Origin: Peronospora farinosa
Taxonomy: Eukaryota; Oomycota; Peronosporomycetes; Peronosporales; Peronosporaceae
Length of the DNA stretch: 64,000 bases
Assembly: GCA_947646735.1 (NCBI GenBank)
Contig: CANTFK010000210.1
Location: forward strand, 1-64,000
Direction of reading: 5' to 3'
Part shown: positions 26,426 to 36,779 of the stretch, one piece after another
Layout: each line of letters opens with the position of its first letter
Numbering within the stretch: position 1 is the first letter of the stretch
Position numbers and translations under genes: made by a program
The notes under the pieces: model-generated
The model's database searches: none
What the model saw: the letters and a program-made list of their open reading frames with translations, nothing else
What the model was told of the DNA's origin: nothing

Positions 26426-26498
26426 TTCCCACACCGGGACTCGAACCCGGGTCTGCTGGGTGAGAGCCAGCTATCCTAACCGCCTAGACTATATGGGA
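26426..26498 (-). tRNA. tRNA-Glu (CTC), array copy 44
   Basis: Gene identical to copy 1. Spacer alleles a/G/A. Confidence 0.95.
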
Positions 26499-27034
26499 AG
26501 GCTGGACGAGACGTGCGCCAATCACGCCAGAATGCTGCAAACTATCTCACGTCCCACGTACAACAGGCAGAGTCAACCACGCTGTACACGCTCCACACTA
26601 GTAGTATGCCTGCAGCCGGCACTATCACCTCCTCAACCTCAACTGTTTTTCTGCATTCGACGAAATAGACGCAATACATCACGCGCACAATCTAATACCG
26701 CGATACGGTGACTAAGTTGTGCGACGTCTTTTGGGTTCTACGCAACAGTACAACTTGCGTGAACTTCGTTTCACACCGCTGCCCCACGTTAGGTTTGTCA
26801 TGGTACGGCATGACATGGCCCAGCAGATCAGGTGCATCGGTCAGTACAGGCAGTGCCGGGATGAGAAAACTAATGTGTCGCCGCGTGCTACAACTGGTGA
26901 GCTGTCAAGTGGTCATGCGGCCACGTCGGTATATGCGAACAGCGCGTTAGTCGTACAAAGACGACATCCACGCCGTGACGATGCCAGGGATGCTAGCAGA
27001 GAAGAAAGCGTCGCAGCAAAGAAGAGCAAAGGTG

Positions 27035-27107
27035 TTCCCACACCGGGACTCGAACCCGGGTCTGCTGGGTGAGAGCCAGCTATCCTAACCGCCTAGACTA
27101 TATGGGA
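27035..27107 (-). tRNA. tRNA-Glu (CTC), array copy 45
   Basis: Gene identical to copy 1. Spacer alleles a/G/C; a 3-bp loss turns ACTAGTAGTATG into ACTAGTATG in the right spacer. Confidence 0.95.
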
Positions 27108-27636
27108 AGGCTGGACGAGACGTGCGCCAACCACGCCAGAATGCTGCAAACTATCTCACGTCCCACGTACAACAGCCATAGTCAACCACGCTGCACACGC
27201 TCCACACTAGTATGCCTGCAGCCGGCACTATCACCTCCTCAACCTCAACTGTTTTTCTGCATTCGACGAAATCGACGCACTACATCACGCGCACAATCTA
27301 ATACCGCGATACGGTGACTAAGTTGTGCGACGTCTTTTGGGTACTACACAACAGTACAACTTGCGTGAACTTCGTTTCACACCGCTGCCCCACGTTAGGT
27401 TTTCATGGTACGGCATGACATGGCCCAGCAGATCAGGTGCATCGGCAGTACAGGCAGTGCCGATGAGAAAATTAATGTGTCGCCCCGTGCTACGACTGGC
27501 GAGTTGTCAAGTGGTCATGCGGCCACGTCGGTATATGCGAACAGCGCGTTAGTCGTACAAAGACGACATCCACGCCGTGACGATGCCAGGGATGCTAGCA
27601 GAGAAGAAAGCGTCGCAGCAAAGAAGAGCAAAGGTG

Positions 27637-27709
27637 TTCCCACACCGGGACTCGAACCCGGGTCTGCTGGGTGAGAGCCAGCTATCCTAACCGCCTAGAC
27701 TATATGGGA
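27637..27709 (-). tRNA. tRNA-Glu (CTC), array copy 46
   Basis: Gene identical to copy 1. Spacer alleles b/G/C; it shares the 3-bp loss of copy 45 and has extra left-spacer changes. Confidence 0.95.
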
Positions 27710-28239
27710 AGGCTGGACGAGACGTGCGCCAATCACGCCAGAATGCTGCAAACTATCTCACGTCCCACGTACAACAGCCAGAGTCAACCACGCTGCACAC
27801 GCTCCACACTAGTATGCCTGCAGCCGGCACTATCACCTCCTCAACCTCAACTGTTTTTCTGCATTCGACGAAATCGACGCACTACATCACGCGCACAATC
27901 TAATACCGCGATACGGTGACTAAGTTGTGCGACGTCTTTTGGGTACTACACAACAGTACAACTTGCGTGAACTTCGTTTCACACCGCTGCCCCACGTTAG
28001 GTTTTCATGGTACGGCATGACATGGCCCAGCAGATCAGGTGCATCGGTCAGTACAGGCAGTGCCGATGAGAAAACTAATGTGTCGCCCCGTGCTACGACT
28101 GGCGAGCTGTCAAGTGGTCATGTGGCCACGTCGGTATATGCGACCAGCGCGTTAGTCGTATAAAGACGATATCCACGCCGTGACGATGCCAAGGATGCTA
28201 GCAGAGAAGAAAGCGTCGCAGCAAAGAAGAGCAAAGGTG

Positions 28240-28312
28240 TTCCTACACCGGGACTCGAACCCGGGTCTGCTGGGTGAGAGCCAGCTATCCTAACCGCCTA
28301 GACTATATGGGA
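28240..28312 (-). tRNA. tRNA-Glu (CTC), array copy 47, acceptor-stem mismatch
   Basis: Last tRNA of the array. A C-to-T change on the plus strand at 28,244 makes tRNA position 69 an A. The 4-69 pair becomes C-A, a mismatch inside the acceptor stem. A and B boxes and the anticodon are unchanged, so it may still be transcribed, but it is likely impaired. Spacer alleles b/G/C. Confidence 0.75.
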
Positions 28313-28534
28313 AGGCTGGACGAGACGTGCGCCAATCACGCCAGAATGCTGCAAACTATCTCACGTCCCACGTACAACAGCCATAGTCAACCACGCTGTA
28401 CACGCTCCACACTAGTAGTATGCCTGCAGCCGGCACTATCACCTCCTCAACCTCAACTGTTTTTCTGCATTCGACAAAATCGACGCACTACATCACGCGC
28501 ACAATCTAATACCGCGATACGGTGACTAAGTTGT

Positions 28535-28824
28535 GCGACGTCTTTTGGGTACTACACAACAGTACAACTTGCGTGAACTTCGTTTCACACCGCTGCCCCA
28601 CGTTAGGTTTTCATGGTACGGCATGACATGGCCCAGCAGATCAGGTGCATCGGTCAGTACAGGCAGTGCCGATGAGAAAACTAATGTGTCGCCGCGTGCT
28701 ACAACTAGTGAGCTGTCAAGTGGTCATGCGGCCACGTCGATGTATGCGAACAGCGCGTTAGTCGTGTAAAGACGACATCCACGTCGTTACGATTCCATGG
28801 AGGTTAGCAGAGATGGAAGTGTGG
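28535..28824. repeat. Truncated 48th array unit without tRNA
   Basis: The first 260 bp or so follow the unit consensus (allele b, GGTACTACACAACAG variant). From about 28,780 the match decays and it ends near 28,820, just before the tRNA would begin. An LTR starts at 28,825. The remainder of the unit is not found beyond the LTR. Confidence 0.85.
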
Positions 28825-29158
28825 TGGAGTGGATTCTTAAATAATGTAGGAGATCCACAAACACACACAGCGCCTGACTGTCGACTTACGGAGGGGGTAT
28901 TCCGATATTGTGTCGTGTTCTCCTTGGGTCTCACCTTGTGTAGTCGTCAGATTGGATGGTCTTGCTCCTTGATCGACGCAGGAGACTAAAAGACTTGGTC
29001 TTTGTATGGGACTTGGTGGCTATACTTCACTCAGGACCGGGTTTTTGTGCCCGATCAACTGAGACGAGAGGTACTATGTACCCCTTTTGGTTGCTAACAT
29101 TTTTTGGCCCTTGGACCTCTTTATGTTCTTTCCCGTTGGGAAACCGCTTCCTGTAGCG
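28825..29158 (+). mobile_element. Solo-type LTR ("F") at the right edge of the tRNA array
   Basis: The segment starts TGGAGTGGATTC and ends CCGCTTCCTGTAGCG. It aligns by eye along its whole length with the reverse complement of 48,648-49,003. Shared blocks include AGATCCACAAACAC, GACTTACGGAGG, GTGTCGTGTT and CCGCTTCCTGTAGC. Its first 130 bp also resemble the end of the solo LTR at 36,016-37,061. No primer-binding site follows it, and no clean target duplication is visible. It is therefore a solo LTR or the end of a truncated element. Confidence 0.65.
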
Positions 29159-29500
29159 TGTTTCGGATGTCTTAACGCTTTCTTGACACCTCAGGTCAGC
29201 TATTCTGAGGTTCAACTTGCGTAGTTTGAGCCAGCTAACACCTTCTGACGTTGGGGGACAAAGGGTATCTATTTTGGAAGAGATGAAGCGACGGAGAATC
29301 TTGGAGGAGGCGCTTAAAGCTGCCACGTGTAATGTAAATTCGTGTGTGTTTATTCATCTTATAGTTTGTATGCTTTTACTTGCCTAACACTTACCCTTCG
29401 CTCTAGATGGTACCACGTGTCAACTTGTGACTAAACAGCTGGCTAATTTAAGACATGGGATATGTATCGGCTCTGTTCTGTAGTCAAACCTTGTAGCTTA
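29159..29500. other. No gene seen
   Basis: About 340 bp without a convincing frame, RNA gene or repeat. Confidence 0.5.
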
Positions 29501-29527
29501 TATAACCTTAAATCCTGGTACATCATA

Positions 29528-29710
29528 AAATCTGGTCCACCTGGGGTGCCGGGTCAGCCTGGGTGCCAGGGCAACCTTGGATCCTAGGTACCTGGGGTGC
29601 CGGGGGGGGGTCAACTTTATAATCTGGTCCACCATGTGCCTTGGTGTACCTGGGGTGCCGAAGCATCCTAAGGTGCCGGGTCTACCTTATATCCTGGTCC
29701 ACCTGAAGTA
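29528..29710. repeat. Degenerate G-rich minisatellite
   Basis: The motif CTGGGGTGCCGGGTC and variants recur near 29,541, 29,558, 29,592, 29,651 and 29,670. They are interleaved with CTGGTCCACC at about 29,532, 29,624 and 29,694. A run of nine Gs sits at 29,602-29,610. The spacing is irregular, so this is a decayed tandem repeat. Confidence 0.55.
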
Positions 29711-29740
29711 CTAGCCACTTCTTGTCATTTATTCGAGAGA

Positions 29741-30757
29741 GTGACCGACATCCTTTACGCCAATTATTATAAATACTACGAAGGGCCTCCATTTCACTGG
29801 CAATTTTCCACAGCTGTCCCCTTCGCGCTAATCTCCCGAACAGCGGCAAGACCCCGTGCATACATGTCCTGTTTCCTCAACGCAGTAGTAGGTGTTCATG
29901 AGTTTGATGGACATCCAATTCTATTAAATCACCAACCTTTTATTCGCCAGTGAGCTCTTACGATTCGTTCTCCGACGAGCCCCGAGCATCTGGTTGTTGG
30001 TCTGCTCTCGCGCTGCCTAAGCCCGACCCTGGCTTGGTCGTTTCACCCATAGACCTCGTCGGGGAGCCTCCTGATAATGCAAGTGTCGCTCAGGCGTGGG
30101 TGTTTTTTAACTGGCGATGGAACAGCCCTAAGCCGTTAACCCACGCTGAAGATCACTGAGTCCCCCAACAGGATTTTTTGGCTGAGCGTTGCCGGGTCCA
30201 AGACATGCAGTGTCGCGTGGATTTATTCGTCCGATTCGGAGAAGTCGATCTTCCCCGGATCGAGGCTCGGATCAGGAAACTCATCTACAACCAAGAAACT
30301 TTTCAGCTAACCATCGCGGAGTACCGAGATGCGCTCGCAAACCGAAAAGACTGCTGTCTTGAGGTTGAGGCATCTTGGTCTACCATACGGGTTTTTATGG
30401 GGCCATTACGAAGCTGCTGTGACTTATTCCACGGTTCAAAATGAGGAGTTAGAGACCAACTTGGACACTGTCACGGCCGAAGTTCGGGCCAAGGCATCTC
30501 AAGTATTGCGACTTCAGGATGAGCTGGCCCGATATATGGCTCTCGTGCAGCAGGTCACTAGCCAACAGGGTTAGCTCCAGAATCAGCTGGTAGTGTCCAG
30601 GACCGCCGTAGATAAGGCTTTTCCGCCTATGGCCAAAGATCCTGGACCTTCGAGGGCTAAGAGACCACGATCGCCCGATACCAGCGTTTCGGCACCCTCA
30701 GCATTAAAAAAACGACGGACTACCCGTGTTAATAGCTTCACTGAAAACGAGCAATGA
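29741..30757 (+). pseudogene. Broken gene: coiled-coil protein with basic tail
   Basis: Several plus-strand frames continue one another. The first encodes about 70 residues at 29,741-29,953. A second runs 29,950-30,159 and continues past a stop to 30,444. A third overlaps it at 30,329-30,574 and continues past one more stop to about 30,757. The later part is rich in E, Q and L with heptad spacing (VLRLQDELARYMALVQQV) and reads as coiled coil. The tail has two basic clusters (RAKRPRSPD and LKKRRTTR) that resemble a nuclear localisation signal. At least three stops or shifts prevent translation as one protein. The family is not recognised. It sits between retroelement remnants, so it could be an accessory frame of an old element. 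Confidence 0.45.
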
Positions 30758-30842
30758 GTTTCTTGTAGCCGCGACAGCCCAATCGCGTGCCTATCGTCGC
30801 CGTTCTAATCCGGCGGCTTCTGTGGGGTTCTAATTCGGAGGT

Positions 30843-31190
30843 GATAGACTTGTCAGTGAATCCAAGTTCGGCCCTTTTCCAAGGTAGGCGGGGTTTACTA
30901 TAAACCGAATTTCAGTCCCCCCACGCATCGGCGGGGTCCACTGAGGAACCCAAATCCAGTCCCCCTCTCACATTGGCTGGGTCCACTGGAAAACCCAAGT
31001 CCGGTATTTTCTAAAAATCAAGCGGGTCTACTGGATAACCCAAAGCTGGTCCTCCTCAAAACTTTTAGTGGGGTCTCCTGGGAGATCCAAGTCTTTCCGC
31101 TTTCGAAAATCAGTGGGGTCTAATGGAAAATCCAAGTCTGTTCCTCCTCGAAGCCAGTGGTGTCTACTGGGAGATCAAAGTCAGGCCCGA
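30843..31190 (+). repeat. 45-bp minisatellite encoding degenerate 15-residue repeats
   Basis: GGGTCYACTGG recurs at intervals of 43, 45, 45, 46, 46 and 44 bp (T of GGT at 30,894, 30,937, 30,982, 31,027, 31,073, 31,119 and 31,163). Each is followed by an AACCCAAGTC-like block and a CCTCC block. Forty-five bp is fifteen codons. Frames read GSTGKPKSG or GSPGRSKSF-type repeats, which suggests that the array was once translated as part of the neighbouring broken gene. Confidence 0.65.
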
Positions 31191-31613
31191 TCTCCAGAGT
31201 CCACGCATCTCAAACTGCTCCTTCCAGCGGAAAGAAAACGCGTACGCCCCCTTCCGATCTATATATCGAGTACTTTGGCCACTCCGCGTCAAACACCAAC
31301 AGTCTCGACTTTAATAATTAGTAGGCGCCATCCTCCAAGGTCTTTGCTGGTTACAACGCTTAAAGCCCATCCATTCCTGGATATGCACAGCGAAGTGTAT
31401 TCAGAACCGAAGACGTTGCCCCATGGCCAGTTTCTATGGTGGGGCCCCTTGAGGTCACACGATCAAGCGTGAAGGACCTATGGTCCAAAGTGACCAATCC
31501 GGCCTCACGGATGGACCAAGCTTTTCGATGTACAAAGCATCCAGAGACCACCTGGATGAGAGTGATGGTCGCCTAGCGGAACCTCAGCTTCAGCTGTTGA
31601 TGAAATCGCGCCC

Positions 31614-32100
31614 ATGGTAGCAGCGGATGGTGTCTCAATATCCTCTCTCTTTCTCGGGTATGATGTCTGCTTTGTCGACTTAGTGAAGATCCATGATGCC
31701 TACGTAGACGCATTACGCCAACGCTTGTGGGAGAATCGGCACTGTCTTCCTTTTTCCATAGCTCTTCGCGCCAGTAGTACGTACATCGCTTGGCTTTATA
31801 ACGCCAGAAAGAAGCGGCGGACTAAGGTGACAAAGTCTTGGATGGGGGTGCTGAAAAATGTTCTGCAAGGGATTGTGGCATGTCACTGTGAGTTGGAATT
31901 CCTGCTGGACCCCTTCTTCCAGCCAATTTCTTCCCACACGCCATCTGTCTTTCTGACACCCATGGGTTAACCAGGGGAATTCCCAAGCGGAGTCGTTAGC
32001 GGCATTGCGGGTAGTGGATTATGCCGAACCTTGGCGCATCTTTTACCACAAGAACATCCTTAAGCATCCCTCCTTTGAAATTCCCGCCTCCATGGTAAGT
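31614..32100 (+). pseudogene. Broken plus-strand gene remnant, unrecognised
   Basis: A 118-codon frame (31,614-31,970) starts at ATG. After its stop, shifted frames still look coding (…EPWRIFYHKN… near 32,030-32,060). It contains KIHDAYVDALRQRLWENRH and a basic stretch ARKKRRTKVTKSW. The family is not recognised. It has the same strand as the coiled-coil remnant at 29.7 kb and may be the distal part of that gene. Confidence 0.35.
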
Positions 32101-32378
32101 TTTCTTCGCCCGACAGCGCCTAGGGGTCATTACTAGCTTTGAGGGGATCTATCGAAAGATAATAATCCTATTACATCTCGAAATTCCTAGCACCTTCTCG
32201 ATCTTCCTCCTTGATGCCATATCTTAGGTGGGCCTCGAAGTCCTCTGCAGGTTAGCAATACTTCACTCTTCTTGTTCTTCTGCACTTCTCGAATATATAA
32301 CTTGACCAATATCTGTGCATGCCACAATTACCACCTCCTTATTGCATCATCTTGCATTCCTAGATTAAACTCTCCCCT
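32101..32378. other. No gene seen; expected site of element A 3' LTR
   Basis: This stretch lies just beyond the chromodomain stop of element A. No LTR boundary, polypurine tract or frame could be recognised. Confidence 0.35.
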
Positions 32379-32680
32379 CTATTCCTCATGGCTATTTATC
32401 ACCTCAAATTGATTCCGAGTGAATTGCCTGCGTTCATAGTCCTCAAGTAGTCCACCGCAATTCAGGTCCACCTCGTCTACCCACGACGGATCGGAGTATC
32501 CTTGCCACTGCACCAGGTATCACATTGAATACGACCATACCGAGTTTTCCTTCCCATACGCTTGTCAAGAATTCTCTCCACTTCGTACTCATTGTATTCC
32601 AATTTTACAGCCCAAGTACTCTCTGATAACAGGGCTTCGTCAAAATCCACCCGATCTGTTTCGTCCACCACCAACACCGT
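32379..32680 (-). pseudogene. Element A chromodomain
   Basis: Minus-strand YEVERILDKRMGRKTRYGR is followed, after a shift, by DPSWVDEVDLNCGGLLEDYE and RNQFEVINSHEE, then TAG at 32,379-32,381. This pattern places element A among chromoviruses, whose chromodomain targets integration to modified histones. Confidence 0.7.
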
Positions 32681-32717
32681 TTCGGTCTGTCGGGATATTG
32701 CCGGACTAGCTTTAACT

Positions 32718-33890
32718 TTAAAAGGTGTACCAACGGGTATATGCGATATTCTTTTCCATTGATATCCAGGCGAGCTGCATGGTCACCCACCATTTCTCGT
32801 ACTCTGAAGGGCCCATGCCATATGTGGGACAATTTTCGAGCATAGCCTTTTTAACCTGGTCTAGGTACAACACCACTTGGGAATCTGCCTCAATCTTGCT
32901 ATCCGCCACCTCTTTATTGTGGATCTTGGCTCGACTTTCCATTGCTGATCGCAATAATTCGTTGACTTGTTCTCTTGCCCGGCGATACTGTCGCTGCACG
33001 CCATATCGCCACCGGCGTGGATCATAGTCACGCTGTTTGGTACTACTCAGCGGTATAGTGGCTTCCAAAGTGCTTCGTGCGTCCCAACCGTGCAATAGGT
33101 AGAACGGAGTCTCTTTTCGGACCCGGTATTGTGCCGTGTTCAACGCAAATGTCTGCATACCATTCCAATCTTTCTGGTCCACCTCCGACACAAACATCAT
33201 GATAGATCGGGTGATCTTCTGTACCATCCTTTCCTCTGTTCTATTGGCCTGCGGCCGGTAGGCCATGGTGGCCCGCTGCTTTTGCCCAATAATGCGGTTG
33301 AAAGCGCGAAATAAATCTGACATGAAACTTGGTTCTCTATCGATTCGGATTGCCTCACTGACCCCAAACCTTCGAAATTCACATTCTTCATATTCTTCTG
33401 CCACGGTTTAAGCCGACCTCAACGAGCTGGCATTCGTAAACAGGTCCACTCATTTTAACAGCTCCGTATTTTCCTTAAACTTCTAGAAAAACGATGGGAT
33501 ATGATCCATCGTGATGACTTGGAATGGGTAGGTGGTCTTAATATTTCCTGGGGTCTTTTCTGGTAAGGTTGGTTCACCTTTGCCGGATTCACCATGAACA
33601 CAAGTACCAACGAAGCGTTCTAAGCTTCGATATATTCCAATAAATATGTTTATGTATCCGCTGGTACGTACGGCCGATTCTCTGGTGTTCTCCTTCTATA
33701 CATGTGTGAAAATGGTGTTGAAATCTTGTCGTAGGCTTTCAGGTATCACTAGCTGGATCCACCCATCGCGATCCTCGTCGGCTGTCCCCTGACCAGGGCA
33801 ATACGACAGAAGTACATCATCATCCAAAGCGTATTCATCTCGATCTTGCCACACGTCAACGCTATTTCTGAGGGTAAACGCTCCACTCAC
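32718..33890 (-). pseudogene. Element A integrase remnant
   Basis: The upstream part (33,696-33,890) carries DGWIQLVIPESLRQDF, normally just before the integrase zinc region. The 228-codon frame 32,718-33,404 holds the core end: IRIDREPSFMSDLFRAFNRI with the second acidic residue and ATMAYRPQANRTEERMVQ with the Glu. It continues to RWRYGVQRQYRRAREQVNELL. The first acidic residue and the HHCC finger lie in the damaged region 33,405-33,690. Confidence 0.75.
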
Positions 33891-34169
33891 CCCAGAAGTA
33901 GATCTTCAAATCGCGTATCCATATTTATTCGTCTTGAGCAGCCGAATTTCGCTCAACTCGTATCCGTTGCAACACCTATTCTTGTAAAACCTCTGTCGGC
34001 ATCCTAAACCGGACCCGAGACCTCGTGACGGCTGTAATTTGCATTGCTGGGCTGGGATTCTTGGGTATCAAGAGTTCAGGCAGACGATTAATCTCTTTGA
34101 GGTCTTTCCACTCTTCCTTATGTATTTAATCGACACCTTGTTAATGCAGGCCTGCGTTAGCGAGCCGGT

Positions 34170-34622
34170 CTACGCTATGGTTTCATTCGCGCTTGATGTG
34201 TAGTAGCTCATGAACTGGCCAGGAAAGGAGCTGGTTGAGAGCCTTTGACTTTCGTGGCGTGAGACCCGGTGCCTTGCACTCGATTTCTCCTCGCATCTGT
34301 TGAATGACCAGATCGAAGTCTCCACAGACCAACATACGTCCACGATCCAATTTCTCCAGATAACTAAAAGGTAACAAAGACCTTCGTACTCCGCCTCATT
34401 CATCGTTGCCTCCGTTAGATCTCTCAACGCTGCCGCAATCAAGGACCAACCTGGAAGCTGCCATACAATAGCACCACAGACTCCGCCTCCGCGTCTAGCT
34501 CGTGCAGACCCATCGAAATTGACCACGTACAGGAACCTTTCGGGCTCGACTGTAGGGGCAATCACCATGGTAGCTTGGCGTGGGTGTTTCTTGGAGGCGA
34601 TTGGAGATAGAACAAAGTCCAC
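34170..34622 (-). pseudogene. Element A RNase H remnant
   Basis: A 150-codon frame has NFDGSARARRGGG (first catalytic Asp, residue 37) and MNEAEYEGL (catalytic Glu, residue 76). The third acidic motif, GDFDLVIQQ, is only in an overlapping shifted frame (34,183-34,377), so the domain is frameshifted. Known role of the family: removal of RNA from the RNA-DNA hybrid. Confidence 0.75.
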
Positions 34623-36333
34623 GTTTTCACGAGGTGTAATGCTTGCCGCTTATGTCCCCAGTATATCGTCTTCGCTGCGCTTACATTTGACCACTTCAAA
34701 CGTCCATTGGGACAGGAGTGCAGCCCAATTACCGAGGCTGCCTTGTAGACCAGGTGACCGGACCTACCACGCCAGTGTCGAGTGTCGAGTCAAGACCTTG
34801 ATCGGTCGGGTTACCAGCGACGTGTAAAAAAAGATCTAGTATTCGCAATAGCGCGAGCATTTCCTTGTCCACTAGTTAATAGTTAATTTTATTTGGCTTC
34901 CAAATTCCGACTCGCAAAAAGGACCTACATATACATTTCCTCATACTCCTGCACTAAGGATGCCGAGACGGCCCACTCGCTGGCATAAACGATGATGATT
35001 AGTTCTCGGCCAAGGTCAAAATGGAGGAGTTGGGGCGGTGGCGATCTTATTCTTCAATATCGCAAAGGCCACCTGCACCCGAGTCCATCGGTCTTCCTCC
35101 GGGTCACTCCTCTGGGTGTACCCAGTCTCACTCATCCGGCGTCGTAACACGTGATAATCCACTTCTCTTAGCTCGTACAATATGGACGCATAAATCGCGT
35201 AGTCTTCTAGAAACCGGCTATAGTAATTGAGACTTCCAATAAATGACTGCATGGCTTCTAGGTGGTGGGCAGCGGTAGGTACACCAATGACTGGAGATCC
35301 TTAGGTAGGTCCTCCAACCCCTCCGCGGATACTCGATGCCCAAGATAATCAACGTATTTACACCCCCATGAGATTTTGACCGCGATGATCGATAAATTCC
35401 ACTATCACAAACCTCTTAGAGTCTTTCCACTTTTAAGTATTGTTCATCCCATGATCCAGAGCTCACCAAAATGTCATCGATATAGGGCCTACGTCCTAAT
35501 ATAGACTTCTTTTGATCCACCTCGGGATGGCCTATCTCGAACAGGGCGACCTGTTTCTCAGTGTTGGGCTTCGAGGAATCGTTAGGAATTTATATAGAGC
35601 GTTATCCAACAGTCTATGATAGATATGTGGTGCATTCTTCAGTACAAACGGCATTCGTCTCCACTAAAATAATCTCAGCGGAGTTACAAACGCCAAATTT
35701 AAACGAGCTCTTTTAGTCATGCTGACTACCCAAAAACCGCTAGCCATATCCAGTGAGCAGTACCACAGGGCCTTGTCTAAATCTTCCAGCAAACTCATTC
35801 ACGAGAGGCATAGGGTACACCATAAGCCGCGTTAATCCATTCACCATCCGGTGGTCAATGCACAGCCTTATATCCATTCCATTTTTCTTGACCATGATTA
35901 CAATTGGACTGGCCCATGGGGAGGTGAATGCTAGATGATAAGAGGCCTTTTATCAGGTCCGCCAACTTCTAAATTGAGGGGCCACCTTCCGTACCCGTTG
36001 GTCGATTGGACGTGCTGTGGTAAAGCGATCCGAAGATTAGGAAGGGATCGATCAAGTGAACACTGTTGATCAAATCATGCTCTCTGATTAGCCAATAAGC
36101 CGTGCTAGACGGGCGGATGAGGGTTAAACAGGATCAGGACCACAGTAGAATCTCGATAAAAGTGTTATGAGTGAGGGCCACACACCATAGTCACTATCTA
36201 AAAAATCAGATCGACGGATCGACAAATCCAAATTGAATTAATCGGATCGACGAATCGACGGATCGACAAATACGGATTGGTCACCGCTTGAGATGTAACC
36301 TCGATCCGGAATGTGGATCGCGATTCGTAACCA

Positions 36334-36353
36334 GTTACGGATCGATCCGTAAC
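36334..36353. repeat. 20-bp perfect palindrome in the solo LTR
   Basis: GTTACGGATCGATCCGTAAC reads the same on both strands. It lies in a region dense in GGATCGAC and CGATCCG words (36,206-36,385). Confidence 0.9.
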
Positions 36354-36713
36354 TTCGATCCGAAATCCGGATTGACGAGATCACGACGGTATCTGAGGTG
36401 GGCCACATAACGAGACCTGATTTATTCTTAAGAAGGCGACACATGACAGTAGATCCTGGGCTATAGATAGGCAAGATCATAGGTTTTGGTATTTGATTGG
36501 TTAGCATAATTTAGAGTTCAATTTGCTTTTATATACACGTGTCGACTATTCTATTTCGAGCACGATATATTTGGCCTCCCGACGCCGAAAATATCGACTA
36601 CAAGTGCACCCTAGATTGTTTGACCAGGTGAAGGAATTCTCGACACAACAAGTCAACTGCGATCGGACGCAGAAACAACAAGTAAGGGCAAGGCAAGCAA
36701 GTGCAGGACGGAT

Positions 36714-36779
36714 CAAGTGGTCAGAACGTTCTGCTCAAGTGGTCAGAAAATTCTGCTTAAGTGGTTAGAAGATTCAAGC
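36714..36779. repeat. Three 22-bp direct repeats in the solo LTR
   Basis: Units starting at 36,714, 36,736 and 36,758 share AAGTGGTCAGAA..TTCTGCT. The third is slightly diverged. Short direct repeats in LTRs often act as enhancers; no such function can be shown here. Confidence 0.75.

Larger units (their letters stand above)
1..28824 (-). repeat. Tandem array of 47 tRNA-Glu(CTC) units plus one truncated unit
   Basis: A unit of about 607 bp repeats head to tail from the first base to about 28,820; neighbouring copies are 602-610 bp apart. Each complete unit holds one 73-nt tRNA-Glu gene on the minus strand; the rest is non-coding spacer. Copies differ by only a few substitutions and 1-5 bp indels. 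Three marker sites are used in the tRNA entries. Site 1, left of the tRNA: AGGTTTGTC (a), AGGTTTTC (b) or AGTTTGTC (c). Site 2, right of the tRNA: CACGCC (G) or CACACC (A). Site 3, further right: GCACTAC (C) or GCAATAC (A). The window starts inside the array, so the true copy number is at least 47. Long frames through the units include the tRNA itself, begin mostly at GTG, and are not genes. Confidence 0.97.

Noticed and set aside
39..28769. Repeated 60-121 codon open frames throughout the array
   Set aside because: They occur once per unit in several frames, read straight through the tRNA gene, many start at GTG, and they change length with single-base indels. They are by-products of the repeat.
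1..28824. CRISPR-like or rDNA-like array
   Set aside because: The unit is about 607 bp with no short repeat/unique spacer pattern, and contains no rRNA sequence I recognise, including 5S; the only RNA gene is tRNA-Glu.
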